DNA of 64,000 bases from contig JAVGWX010000019.1 in NCBI GenBank assembly GCA_036924085.1, positions 21,738,293 through 21,802,292 on the forward strand, given 5' to 3'. The position numbers and the translations under genes are program-made. The notes under the pieces are model-generated. The model had not been told where the DNA came from and did not search any database. It worked only from the letters and a program-made list of their open reading frames with translations. This document shows, in pieces, positions 1-11,421 of the stretch. The stretch is from Ariolimax columbianus (taxonomy: Eukaryota > Mollusca > Gastropoda > Stylommatophora > Arionidae). Positions within the stretch are counted from its first letter, which is position 1, and every line of letters begins with the position of its first letter.

Positions 1-239
1 AGTTTTTGTGGTTTAAAGTTTCTACAGGATGGGATGGCAGCAAGCCCCTATGTCAAACTCTGTTTAGTTGTCGCATACAAAATTCCTGGTAGGTTATTGT
101 GTTACTATTCTTTGCTTCCCTCCTGGACACCCGAAACACTAGAGAGAGACAGAGTTGCTTATTAAGACCTTTAAATGTATGCCCCTTTCCACTATCTCTT
201 TCTTTCGTCTATCTCTCTCCCACAAATAAAAACATATGC

Positions 240-553
240 ATAAAAAAAAGTAAGTGAAGTGGAAATTTAGCAGAATTAACCGCTGGTTGGAAATGGAGTT
301 TTTTTAAAGACTCCATTGTACTAAGCCACGGCCTGTGAGAGGTGGGGTGGCCAGTTCCCGTCCTTGCTGTTTTTACTTTCCCTAACTCATGTGTCAGGTA
401 CCCATTTACAGCTGAGTTGACCGGAGAAGTGGTGCCCAATTTAAATCACGATCCTGATTTTTTTAAGTCTCCGGACGCGATTCAAACCGAGTCACACTAT
501 TACCACAGAAAATAATGAATTGCTCGCTATGAATTGAGCTAATGCGCCCCACA
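240..553 (-). mobile_element. SINE, family A (tRNA-headed)
   Basis: On the minus strand the copy starts with a tRNA-like head (ATTAGCTCAATTCATAGC as A-box region, GGTTTGAATC as B box). It continues into a body with CAGCTGTAAATGGGTACC and GAGTTAGGGAAAGTAAAA. It closely matches the plus-strand copy at 14846-15148. The body aligns across the whole length and only the tail differs. Confidence 0.75.
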
Positions 554-1361
554 AGTGTTAGTTTCCATTTTGTACAAGCTGACATACATGAAAACCACAA
601 AGTAATAAATCATATATAATAGTAACAGATCAACAAATGATAAATAATAAATAAGAAAAAAACTAAAGATCAATAACTAACAAACTAACAGGTGATAATT
701 GATAAGTAAGGAAGTTCATAAAACACTCTTCATTATTCTTTGAAATGGAAACACAAACAAACTTTGAACAAGCATTAAGTAGAAAGTGCGAAAGACATAA
801 TATGTGGACATACAGAAGAATTGAGAATATCTTATGGAAATATCATATTAAATTGTCTAGTATCTTCTCTGTTATTCTCTATTTCCTATTTCTATCATAG
901 TCATCTCTAACTATCTTCTCCTCGTAATGTGACTTTAAAAATCTAAATTTTTTTAACATATGGTCTGGAAAACACTCATGGTCTGGAATATATTGTGACA
1001 ACAGGGAAAAATAAACTTAGGATGGCAGAGTGAGACGATTTAGCATGGCTGAACAAGTTGGTTATGTAGAGAATTGATTATGAAGACTATTTCGACATCC
1101 TTTGTTTCTTTTTTCCCTAGTTTTTGCAATGTGCTTGCTGCTTGTTTTTCTATCCTTAAGTGTTTAAAAAATAAAAAGAAGATTGGAAAATAGATAGGAT
1201 GGTTTAAAAAAAAGCAGGTGACGACCAATTCTTCAATCCTTAAATTCTGTTAAGAGCATAGGTTCTCAATAAAAACATTTCTATCCATGTTTTCTTCACC
1301 TCTTTTATGTTTGTCTTTCAAGTCTCTTCTCCGTGTGTGTTATAGGCTCCTCTATTTCTCT
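554..1361. other. AT-rich stretch, nothing recognised
   Basis: Low-complexity A- and T-rich sequence with short open frames that show no family resemblance and no splice context. I see no gene or repeat boundary in it. Confidence 0.5.
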
Positions 1362-1722
1362 ATTTCCTGAGTGGTGCGCCGGAGGTCTTTGTGTATGACA
1401 AGAATAGCAGTGGCTAACTGTGACATGGCACAACACTGACTATGATAAGTTGGTTTGTTTAGAGCAGCATAGATGATGCTTAACAGGCTGCGGGTCCACC
1501 TTGCTCTTGTCTACTAAGATGAACTTGCACATAAATTAACCACTCTCTGCGGCACTTGTCACAATGCAGCAGAGTAATAAGCTGCTTGAGTCTAGTCGGC
1601 TAAGCAGTACAGCCAATTATCCACCAGACTACATCCTGTTCATACTAGTGCCGGTACCTGTACAGGGGCATCCACCCTGGTAGAAGTACAGGTCGACCAA
1701 GAACTATTTTTCTTACCCTGGG
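1362..1722 (+). repeat. Interspersed repeat family H, near-complete copy
   Basis: About 350 bp shared with 51105-51238 plus 52192-52443 and with 63478-63810 (inverted). Shared blocks include GTTTGTTTAGAGCAGCATAG, AACAGGCTGCGGGTC, GCAGAGTAATAAGCTGCTTG and the end AGTACAGGTCGACCAAGAAC. No protein motif or tRNA head was seen. It may be a non-autonomous element. Confidence 0.7.
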
Positions 1723-2198
1723 ATTCCAGAACAGTCTTAAAATGCTAAACTTAATGTGAGTCAATGACAGCTTCTGTCCATCATCTTCCATTCAACTGTT
1801 ATTAGTCTTGTACTTTCCAACAGTTCTACATTAGTGATCCACACCGCTTCAATTCTTCTATTCCGTTGAAACATCCCTTTGTGAATGTCTAAATCTTTTT
1901 GGTTGCTGTTTTTGATGTTCTCTGTGGTTTACAGCTGAACCATACGATATGACTGAGTTTACGTTCTTAGTTAGACCCATTCTTCGTCAAGCTGTCGTCT
2001 TTGTGCAGGCCCCAACTCAGGATCCATTCGTTTCTGTCGGGGGCGTGGGTCGCCCAGTAGTCTGTCTGTTGTGGGGTCATGTGTTGTTCTTTTCTAGTAA
2101 ATCTCACCAGCGAGTTGGGGCCATCCACAAGGTCTCTTTTTGTCAAGCGGGATGTACTCCATCTTTAAAGTTGAGGTTTTCAACAATCACATGTAAGT
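1723..2198. other. Unassigned sequence
   Basis: Moderately GC-balanced sequence between two repeats. It contains an 83-codon plus-strand open frame without recognisable domains. It could be a decayed LINE piece, but no motif supports this. Confidence 0.4.
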
Positions 2199-2334
2199 AA
2201 AGTAGCCCATAGCATTACTGCCGTAGGGGTGTGAGGTGTTTAGCGATCTCACATTTCAAAGGCTCGGCTATATGAGGGCGGTAGCCATCTCCTCTTCCTC
2301 TGCGCTTTAACTTCTCAGACTGAACCGTAACCGG
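2199..2334 (-). mobile_element. SINE, family E, truncated tail half
   Basis: The stretch from CCCATAGCATTACT through CTCGGCTATATGAGGGCGGT matches the tail half of the complete copy at 39405-39670. It stops at the GAACCG block, without the tRNA-like head, and is fused directly to repeat family F. Confidence 0.7.
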
Positions 2335-2700
2335 GATCAAGATGCTGAGTAGCGCATGAGCTGCAGTGGTCAGCGACTCATAGCTGACTGCTAGTGTCAC
2401 GGCCAGCGAACCAAAGCTGCCAAGACCCTTCTACACCTCCACGTGGTGATCCTGGATAACAGGCTGCAGCAGGGCAGACTGGCTAAGGAGAAGGGAACGA
2501 AGAGGGAATGCTAACCCAGTACTCAAAAAATGCTTGCTGAAGTCAGATGTGTTGGACCGAAAGGTGCAAATATCGCAGTCAAGCTGTAAACTACAACACA
2601 ACACATTCTGTTTTCTGGACTACATTCTGCTTCTTAAGCCCTTACAGGGTTTGATAGCGGGAGATTGAGAATGAACGAAGCCAAGACAAGACAAGCCAAC
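2332..2700 (+). repeat. Interspersed repeat family F, copy 1
   Basis: It starts GATCAAGATGCTGAG and ends near GGGAGATTGAGAATGAACG. It matches 61573-61940 and 62477-62830 over the full length and the inverted copy at 54345-54640. Origin is unclear: no tRNA promoter boxes are obvious and no protein is encoded. Confidence 0.75.
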
Positions 2701-2984
2701 CATAACCCAATTATATGACAAGTCATCAAATGCTAACCTGAGACCAGTTTATACAGGGTGTGGTAGCCAGCGCTTCATACCTGATTCTCTTTAGTTGCCT
2801 TGCAGGTTACAGTGTTACTATTCTATGCTACCATTCCAAGCCATGGTAACACTTGATCTGACAAGATGGTGCTAAAAAAATAGGCAAATGTGGTCCCTCA
2901 GCAGACGATTCAACCAACAGTTTTGACATGTTTTTTGTTCTTCTTGATTTGGTCTCAGATTTGGTTTTTTGCTTTTTATAAAAG

Positions 2985-3130
2985 GATAAGGTGACCAGTT
3001 TTTGTCATTGCTGTCATGTCTTTCCTAACTGTAAGTTTTGTACACATTGACATCTGGGTAGACTAGAGCATGTAATGATTGAGGATTGAACACGGGACAT
3101 TTGTTGTGAGAAGTAATCGCTCTAACATGT
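2985..3130 (-). mobile_element. SINE, family A, degraded
   Basis: Degraded minus-strand copy: the body (ACCAGTTTTTGTCATTGCTG, TTTCCTAACTG) and the head region near AAGTAATCGCTCTAACA correspond in order to the copy at 240-553. Confidence 0.5.
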
Positions 3131-3501
3131 CTGTTACTCAAGATTATGTATAAACTGTTTTTAAAAAACAGTTTGACCCTGCTACTTTAAAACATAATTT
3201 AGTGCTTAACTGACATAATATCACATATAAAAATAGTTTAAAATGTGCACACATGCCAACATATGTGGCGTACATGAAAATATGTACATCATACCTGTCA
3301 ATATGCATGAGTTAAATTTGTACGCTATTATCACATTTCCTTCAGCAGTGTATGTTCATACACCATTTTCCACAGGATTTGTTTCCACATATTGCGAATG
3401 ATGCAAATATAAATTTGTTGTATTCAAATTGCCAGTGTGGCATCATTTATTAATAATAGAATGTTCTGACAATCTGTTTATGTTTATTTAAAAATAGCTC
3501 T

Positions 3502-3946
3502 TTAGATCGATTTGTTGGAGTAAATATGTAGCAAGGTGTTGTTTATCACTTGAGATACAAATTTAAATAAAGCCAGTAAATTCTTGAAAACAATATGTAA
3601 CAGATTTACAGGGGTCCAACGAGCCAAAACCAGGGAAGCCCTGAAAATACCGGTCGTGGTTCCCAAACATAACTTGAGAACCTTGCCAGAGAGTTTCAGT
3701 TCATTGAACGAGGCATTGTCCTCAACTCTCAAATAATGGAAGTTGGGGCTGTCCAGCCAAAATAGGCCGCGTTCCCACAGATTGAACTGGAAATTGCAGT
3801 CACCAAGAGGCCATGCAGTAGTGTGCAAAACAAGGCAGCCTTTCTTTGAGACACGCGAGTTCAAATAAATTGTGTGGGAAATGAATTCAAGAAAGTAGAA
3901 GTCATTGACTAAAGCAGGGGAGCTTAGCATATAAGCTGGGGGAGAC
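3502..3946 (-). CDS. Candidate exon of an unrecognised protein
   Basis: A 169-codon open frame covers 3502-4011. On the gene strand a strong polypyrimidine tract (GTTTTCTATTGTCTCCCCCAG) would make a splice acceptor near 3934, after which the frame continues with CLVLHTTAWPLGDCNFQFNL, WERGLFWLDSPNFHYLRVED and SFNELKLSGKVLKLCLGTTT. The composition is protein-like, with balanced residues and several Trp, Cys and Phe. A possible donor CCT|GTAAAT lies near 3615. I do not recognise the family. It lies on the same strand as, and 9 kb downstream of, the glycosyltransferase gene, so it would belong to another gene. Chance is a real alternative. Confidence 0.3.
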
Positions 3947-4282
3947 AATAGAAAACAGATCAGAAGCAGCAGGCAAGGGTGTCCTACAGGGCAGTGTAGT
4001 GAGTAGCACATTAGTCAAAAACAAGTAGATAGTTAGAAGCTACAGAACTTAGCCAGTGAGTGACAATAGTAAGGAAGATAGGATAGGATAGAGAATACGT
4101 TAACCCTGCTACATATTGTATTAACTGATACCGTGACCTAGGATATAAATTATCGTTAGAACTGCTACATATAGATAGTTACATGTTTTATCATTTTAAT
4201 TACATGATTAAGGAGGTCTGGTTACAGAGCATGAAGAAGACCATGTGCTTGATGAAACAGAAACTCAGCTACAATATGGACC

Positions 4283-5532
4283 TATGAGGGGGCTTTAAAT
4301 GGAAACCTGAACAATATTTTTTGGGGTAAATTTATTCGGGAAAAGTCAAACACAGTTGTATTATGTTTTATGTAGTCACCATTGCTTTTGATAAGTCCCC
4401 CAGTGCCTACAAATGGCATGGATTCCTGTAGACAAAACTTCTTTAAGTTGTGTGTGTAATCACTTGCTGGACTTCTTCACCGGACCTTAAAGTCTTTCCT
4501 ACCAAGGCCTCTTTCAGTCATCCAAATATGTTGAAATCACTTGGGGCTGAGTCTGGTGAGTATGGCGGATGTGGTAGATATTGAAAGTGAAGGCCCTTGA
4601 TGGTTGCCGCCGTTGTCCGACAATATGGAGTCGAGCATTGTCATGTTGCAATAGGACTCAGAATCTTTACTCAGAAGTCCAAGTTGTTTGGAATTTATTG
4701 CAGGTCAAAGATGATTCCTGAGACAATCTGTATATGTGGCACTGGTAACTGTTCCCCCTGGGCATGTAGTGCTCTAAAATAGCGTCTTGTTCATCCTAAA
4801 GAAAAAGTCAGCATATTCTTCCCTGCATATTGCTGTGTGCAAAACTTCTTTGGTTTCGGTGAGGAGAGATGGCACCATTACATACTCACTCTCTTCATTT
4901 CAGGTTTGTGTTAGTAAACCCAGGTGTCATCTCCATTAACAATTCTTGCTAGGAAACCATCACCTTCTGCTTCAAAGTGCTACAAAAGTTACTGACAGGC
5001 ACCAACGTGTCGTTTCAATTCTGGAGTAAGCTGCTCTGGCATCCACCTTGCAGACACTTTGTGGTACTGTAGCGCATCATGGATGATGTCAAGATGTGTG
5101 ACAATTTTATTCACAATCAATAGGCAATTTTCCTTTATGAGGCGGTCATCGGCTGCAATAGACTCTGGGGTCACTACTCAGTGTGCCTAACCCCGGTGAA
5201 CAGTCTGTCCCAGAACTCACGCTGTTTTGGAGTGAAAGACATGCATCAGCAAACTGGACCTTCATTTGCTGATGAATTGCTTTAGGTTTCATCTATTTGC
5301 TGCTAAAAAAAACAGATAACAGAATGCTACTCCTCTTTGGTGAATGTCAATAATGGTGCGGCCATATTTCAACTGCAATTATGGCGTCATGCTGTTTGTC
5401 TGCATCGTAGTGGCACGTGCAGAACACTCTTGACATCCTTAGCAACCAAATTAACAAGTTACAATACAAAGGCCTTTTTTTTTAAATTTCTATCCTACTT
5501 TTAAGGTTTTCATTTGAAGCCCGCCTCGCGTA
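4283..5532 (-). mobile_element. Mariner DNA transposon, full length, transposase inactivated
   Basis: Both ends carry related inverted repeats next to TA: 4283 TATGAGGGGGCTTTAAATGG and, inverted from 5532, TACGCGAGGCGGGCTTCAAA. Each continues into TGRAAACCT. The 1.25-kb size fits mariner. On the minus strand, interrupted frames give mariner transposase blocks: GDDTWVY (the GDE-W region), KPKKFCTQQYAGK, HPPYSPDSAPSDFNIFG and the C-terminal region. Several stops and frameshifts make it a fossil. Confidence 0.8.
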
Positions 5533-5730
5533 CAATAATCAACACAACACATTTAGTTCAGGGGAGAAACTTCTGCTTCACAGACACTTAGAAGCACAGT
5601 TAAACAAAATACAGTAAATTAAACTTTCTTGATAAAGTGTAAAGACCGTATACTTTAGACTATTCTTGTATATAATGGTACGGCCCTTCATTTTCAATTG
5701 TTTGTTTTTAAACAAGAGGTAGAACATACG

Positions 5731-5925
5731 TGCATTTACAATTTCACTATGTTATACAATGTTATTTACAATTTCACTATGTTATACAATGTTTTTTACA
5801 ATTTCACTATGTTATACAATGTTATTTACAATTTCACTATGTTATACAATGTTATTTACAATTTCACTATGTTATACAATGTTATTTACAATTTCACTAT
5901 GTTATACAATGTTTTTTCAATATTA
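5731..5925. repeat. Minisatellite, 30-bp unit, about 6 copies
   Basis: Tandem units of TTACAATTTCACTATGTTATA plus CAATGTTAT follow with almost no divergence. The period is a multiple of three, so all three plus-strand frames stay open (YNFTMLYNVI repeated). That is an effect of the period, not evidence of coding. Confidence 0.9.
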
Positions 5926-5937
5926 TTTTATAGTTGT

Positions 5938-6420
5938 TACCGATCCAGCAGCATCTGGGCTCACGCCCTTCATCCCAATGCCTAGTAATGGTATCTGCAC
6001 GTGTTTATCAGCGGTTGTCTAGTGCCATACAAAGTGTTCCATGTATCTGGCCATGGAGAAAAAAGCATTTTCTAACTTCATTGAACACTGAAAGAGATGA
6101 TGATCAATGGTTTCATATGGGTGTGTACACAGCTGGCACTCAGGGGTATGTTGTGGTTGGATTCTGTTCAGGTGTTTTTTAGTGGGATGTGTTGGGTTCT
6201 CAGTCAGAAAATGGTGTTCTGATCCTTCTATGTGAGTTTATTTACACTGTCATTTGAACTGGGGCTTGCCATATGTTTGTAGACCTCCCTTTCTGTATTT
6301 TCTATGGCCTATCTGTTCAGCCAAGTTTCTTTGTTTGCTGATCTTATGAGCTGTTTGTAAAGTTGTTGCTGTATGTGGCTGTTTTTGTCTTCATCCTTTT
6401 TTTGATAGTATGTCTTTTTA
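5938..6420 (-). mobile_element. RNase H-bearing LINE (family N1), 3' end, decayed
   Basis: The reverse complement aligns with the 3' half of the LINE at 51239-52191. Both share GGCTGAACAGAT, CTACAAACATATGG, the zinc-knuckle region (TGTGTACACACCC), GAACACTTTGTA and the terminal GCTGGATC. It is more diverged than the other two copies. Confidence 0.7.
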
Positions 6421-7388
6421 TTTTATAGTAACAGTGCATCATTTTGAAAGTCTGAGTAACAAAATATTTCTGTCCATAGTTACCCTCTCCGCAAAATGAA
6501 AATGTAACTAAACATCGCAACACATTTTATCACACACGTTATTGCTTTTTCCCCCTTTTCTTTAGTTTTTGTTAGTCTGATGTGAGTTTTTGTCAGAAAT
6601 ATTCACATGCATGTCAATGAAGATAATAAATATATTATATGAATTTTACAAATAGTCAAAAAAATGTCTTCCATCTCTAACAGAATAAACCATTCTATTG
6701 AGTCGTCATAAACTAAGACCTGGTGCAAGACTTCAGCATCAGACTACAAAAATGCAATGACAACAAAAGAGCATCTAAGCCATGAACGTGTTGGCTAATT
6801 AGGCAGTTCATGGCGTAGAATGAGAGAAAAGATCTTCTTCAAAATGCATGTGAAAAAAGACACATTCTCCTCTAAACAGGCCAGGGTACACGAATTGTCA
6901 ATATTGTCTCACTGTCAATTAAAATGACAGCTAGAAAACAGTTAATATCAGACATGGTCTGCCACTGAAGAGTTAAAAAAGTACAGAGTGCAACAAAACA
7001 CAGATCTGCTATAAATACTCGGTGGGGTTCTCCAATAATGGAAAGATAAGTAACGGATGTCAATAAATACATGTTAGTTGTGTTCTTTGTAATTTCATAC
7101 ATTACAATGATCAGCTCTATAGAAGACGTCACAGAATGTATTTTAAAATAACATTGTTAGAGACTTTTGGTTACTATATACATGGACACAGGTTACAAAT
7201 ATACTATATCCTTGCTCCTAGCCTATTTTCATACATTTGGCATTAGAAATTCCTTATCTGTCCCAACACATTAAACTTGTGTATTTACAGCTACATAAAT
7301 TTGTAACAAGTTTCTGTTATAAATGTTATTTGTAGCAAGTTTTTTTAATAATGTTGCTATAACAATAATATGCTCATATATGTATGTA

Positions 7389-7390
7389 TG

Positions 7391-7467
<77 letters not shown>

Positions 7468-7473
7468 ATGTGT
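7389..7473. repeat. Microsatellite (TATG)n-(TA)n-(TG)n
   Basis: Uninterrupted dinucleotide run of about 50 bases of TA flanked by TATG and TG repeats. The minus-strand open frame across it is simple repeat. Confidence 0.95.
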
Positions 7474-7538
7474 GTATTTTCAATGAGAGATGATAGGCAG
7501 CACCAAAAAAAAAATTAACAAGAAGTTATACTGCAATC

Positions 7539-7798
7539 ACTGGGGATGGCGTGGACTAGTGGTTAAGTGACACAGCTCATAATCCGAAGGTGCTGGGTTC
7601 GATTCCCATCACAGCACCAGCCGTTACCCCAGGGAAGCAAACCCTTAGTAAATGTAGGAGGAAGCAAACCCTTACATTAAATGCACGCTGAAGTTGGATG
7701 CACTGAGCCAACAGGCGCAAAATAAAAACCCCAGTGCATCGCACACTACCTTGCGGATTCGAGAAATAAGGCGAATGGAAATAATTAATTTGTTTAAA
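7539..7798 (+). mobile_element. SINE, family B, with target-site duplication
   Basis: The tRNA-like head has TGGACTAGTGGTTAAGTG (A-box region) and GGTTCGATTCC (B box). The body contains GTTACCCCAGGGAAGCAAAC and ends near AATAAGGCGAATGG. The 11-bp duplication ATACTGCAATC flanks it at 7528-7538 and 7799-7809, which fixes both ends. Other copies are at 48047, 52835 and 57606. Confidence 0.9.
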
Positions 7799-7984
7799 AT
7801 ACTGCAATCTGCCAGGCATGTTGTAAGAGATGACTAAGGTATCCTATGCTGTAGAAAATGACAGATGCATGAAGTAACTTTACCAAAAAAATATATAAGA
7901 ATTTATATTTCTTTTAAATTTAAAAAAAATAGGAATCATATGGTGTGGCATGTTGGTAATATGGTGATGTACCAATATTTATTT

Positions 7985-8178
7985 TGACCAATGGCATGCT
8001 AGGGATGATGTGGTCAGTGTGACGCTGGTGACTTTTATTTCCCAGACTTGTTCTGGTACCAAATATTATAAGCTGGGTCGACCCTCGGGCCGTTTGCGAT
8101 AGAAAAAATATCCTGCATCAACTTGGAATTGTACCTAGATTGCTCAGCCAATTCAGTAACAATTAGGCTAACGCGGCT
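7985..8178 (-). mobile_element. SINE, family E, degraded
   Basis: Aligns with the copy at 18535-18740: tail with GGTGACTTTTATTTCCCAG and TCTGGTACCAA, AGCTGGGTCGACC, then CCTGCATCAACTTGGAATTG and a degraded tRNA head ending TAACGCGGC. Confidence 0.65.
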
Positions 8179-8289
8179 TAAGATGTACCTACACAGTAAA
8201 AGAAAATGAAGACCTTTACACCCCAGACTAGAAGAGCCGTGATTAAGTGAAACAGACAGGTTTATAACCTGACCCAGTTACAAATGCAA

Positions 8290-8498
8290 TTAATTATAAT
8301 GTTCATATTTGTTAATAAAAACATTGTACAAAGAAGAAACAAAGACTTTACAAATGTCTATAAAAGGTTTAAAAAACGAAATATCAATCCCTGTGAGATG
8401 CTCGCACAGAACCGTCCTGCCTGGTGCACGAACATAACACAAGGTTCTCAGTTCACCAAGTAGAATTTCATCGCTGAGAATCGAAGAAAGCGAACTGC
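8290..8498 (-). CDS. Candidate exon of an unrecognised protein
   Basis: A good acceptor (TATTCTTTTCTTTCAG) on the minus strand is followed by an open frame of 69 codons without a start: SILSDEILLGELRTLCYVRA, then PGRTVLCEHLTGIDISFF, ending TAA at 8290-8292. A donor-like TTT|GTAAAG occurs before the stop. Residue composition is protein-like up to about codon 48 and AT-rich afterwards. I do not recognise the family. It could share a transcript with the candidate exon at 3502-3946. Low confidence. Confidence 0.25.
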
Positions 8499-8930
8499 CT
8501 GAAAGAAAAGAATACGCAATGACCTTACAGTGAACTAATTACTTGCGTATGCCACGTGCGGCTGTGCGAAGATATGATTCAAGTCATGTGAGATTATATC
8601 TAGCATCACAAGTCTGATGCTGTCACCATCTTTTAATTATAAACAGCCCACACCAAAAAAAAAATAAAAACTAACATTATGACATTTGTTTTAGTGCTGG
8701 GATTTGCCAGGTGATAAAGGGAGCTTATCCTGGCAGTCAAATTGCAACCTGCAGCTTAGTTTTTTTAAATTTCACAAATTGATACATATTATCTAGGCCA
8801 TATTGGGGTTGCAGCCCGTGTCTCCAGTCTAAGGAGCGAGAATCCTAACTGGGCAAAATCTCCTTCTGGTGTTTTAACGTGACACAAAAATATGATCATT
8901 TCTTACAAGACAGAAACAGTTATTTAATCA

Positions 8931-9430
8931 GGTTCGAGCACATATATATTGGGAACAACTGTTACATTTATATAAATCTGAGAATATATATAACTGAGAA
9001 AACTGTTACAATTATACAAGTCTGAGAATATTTGTGTTACATTTATACTAGACTGAGAATACATGTAATGGAGAAAACTGTTACAGTTATACAAGTCTGA
9101 GAATAATTGCAATGAAAACAACTGTTACAGTTATAGAAGTCTGAGAATATATGTAACTGAGAAAACTGTTAGTTATATAAGTCTGAGAATATGTAACCAT
9201 TACATTTATACAAGTCTGAGAATACATGCAATGGAAACAACTATTTCATTTATGCAAGTCTGAGAACAATTGTAATGGCAACAACTGTTACATTTATACA
9301 AGTCTGAGAATATATGTAACTGAGAAAACTGTTACAGTTATATAAATCTGAGAATACTTGTAATGGAAACAACTATTACATTTATGCAAGTCTAACTACA
9401 TAGGTATTGGAAACAACTGTTACACATATG
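8931..9430. repeat. Degenerate minisatellite, unit about 45 bp, about 11 copies
   Basis: Units alternate AACTGTTACATTTATACAAG and TCTGAGAATA followed by ATGTAA(C/T)G(G/A). Copies differ in length and sequence, so the array is old. Confidence 0.85.
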
Positions 9431-9914
9431 GAAAATGTAAATACAAATCTGCAATAGGTCTTTAATATCCTTGGTTAACTTAGTTTCTTGAAAGTATGAT
9501 ATGAAATAAGGAAGCGAGTAATAGACTCTCGTTATAATGATCATTTCCAGGGAAGTCAAGTAGTTAGCACAAAACTCATATTGGGGTGAGAGAACAAACA
9601 CAATTCTTGCTTAGATAAACAGCCATTAAGACCTAAATGTCCAAAATACAAGGAACAAACAGAAAAAGCACATATCATTATCATTACCACTCATAGACAA
9701 CTCAACATTGTCATATTTATGTTTTCTAACTACAATTGTTCCTACTGCTGTAGACTATATGTCCATGTTCAAGTCCATTATTTATTTCAATCAAAGGACT
9801 CACAGATCCAGTTTCAATAAGACATGCGGTGCAACATGGTTGTATGCTTTTACTGAGTCTCTATAACGCATTTTCTAAGATAATGATGGAAAATGTTGTT
9901 TAGAGTTGTAAAAG

Positions 9915-10440
9915 GGATGTGAAAGTTAATGCCATTAAATTTGCCAATGATCAAGCCATAGTGAGAGGGTCAGTAACAAAATTTAAAATACTGCTTGAAC
10001 AAATTAATAGCACAGCCAGAGAGTCTGGCATGAAAGTAAACACATCAAAGACAAAGACTTTGGTAATATTAAAGCAACGTAGACAAATAAATATAATCAT
10101 CAATGGAGAAATAATCAAACAAGTACAGCAGTTTACATATTTAGGGCAAGCTAGAACAGAATAATAAGACATAAATTAAGACAGTCATTGCATTAGCAAA
10201 AAAGGGTTTCAAAAGAAAAACAGAAGTTGGTAACCTCAAAGAATATAGGGATAGAACTGAGGCAAAGAATAATAGCCACTCATATATGGCCAATTGCATT
10301 GTATGGGGCTGAAACATGGACTCTAGCAAAACAAGACAAAAAAAGCTTGGAAGTATTTGAAATGTGGTCCTACTATAGAATGGAAAAAAAGTGAGTTTGA
10401 CAAAATTAAGATCCAATGACAATATTCTTACTGAGGTAGG
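9915..10440 (+). mobile_element. RTE-like LINE reverse transcriptase fragment
   Basis: Frames read AIKFANDQAIVRGS (a FADD-box with D to N change), GMKVNTSKTKTLVI, QVQQFTYLG and, after shifts, ATHIWPIALYGAETWTL and KSLEVFEMWSYYRME. This is the usual order of the RT palm end and thumb of endonuclease-reverse transcriptase LINEs. The catalytic box is damaged, and several frameshifts and stops are present. Confidence 0.7.
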
Positions 10441-10790
10441 CTTGAGTTGTATGGTGACAAAAGTGTAGAGAACATAAGCTTCGGCGATGGTCCACCCGAA
10501 TTTCTGCATCAATTTTGGCGATGGGATTTTATGGTGCAACAATATGTGCCTGACCTGGCCTCGGAAGATCTTTCGTTAACTCCCGTCCATCTTCAAACAT
10601 CGTTGTCCACTTCTTCACTGTTGTCTTCCACACACTTTTGTCACCATGTATTTTCTGCATTCAGCGATGAATGTCAACTGGTTGACATTCTTCAGCTGTT
10701 AGAAACCGAATCAACTCTCGCTGATCAAATCTGGACGGATTCCGTATCATAACTGCCATGTTTTCAATGGTCTGCTGAGGAAACTATGAG
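10440..10790 (-). mobile_element. Mariner-type transposase N-terminus, fragment
   Basis: On the minus strand interrupted frames give RELIRFLTAEECQPVDIHRR, then HGDKSVWKTTVKKW, and PRPGQAHIV. This is the helix-turn-helix, linker and GRP region of mariner transposases. No inverted repeats and no catalytic domain accompany it. Confidence 0.65.
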
Positions 10791-11421
10791 TCGGAGGATA
10801 ATGACATTTTGCAAACTTGACGGTAGGTACGTATTTTCACTTGGTGTAGTTAGGTTTGGTTTCATTTGAACATGCCTTGCATGTAAAAATGGTGAGTTTT
10901 AGATAAAAATTAATTTAGGGAGAAAAATTGTCTGGTGCCTAGACTCGAGGCACTTTGCTAGACAATAATCCTTTAAGCTGTAACAAAATCATTGACAGGA
11001 CCCATAAATGTGGTTGACATGATATTTTCTTTAACTAAACCCTGGTGACATGACACATGAGGCACAAAAAGATGGGTACGATAATCTCGGCTGTGAATAC
11101 GAGACAGAGAAATAATGGTGATCAATAGTAGACAACATATATCATAATGAATAAATAGGAAATTAATCCGATATTAAACACATATTGTGCAGCACATTGT
11201 AATATTAAAAGAAATGAATGAGCTAATCAATACTTCTTTAAAGTAAAAATATAATTGAAGATCTAAACAAAACCCACTAAAAATACTAGTATACTTTTAT
11301 GAAAGCAGTAACACAGTATTTTGTATACCAAGCCCTGACCATATGGTATACAGAGTAATTCAAAAAAATAGTTGTGAGTTGACTTTAAAAAAAATATAAA
11401 TTACTTTATAAGACAATTTTT

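Noticed and set aside
7271..7483. 70-codon minus-strand frame with alternating Tyr-Ile
   Set aside because: Translation of a TA/TG microsatellite.
7539..7620. Possible functional tRNA genes at SINE heads
   Set aside because: A and B boxes are present but the arms do not pair properly, and each head continues into a repeated SINE body.
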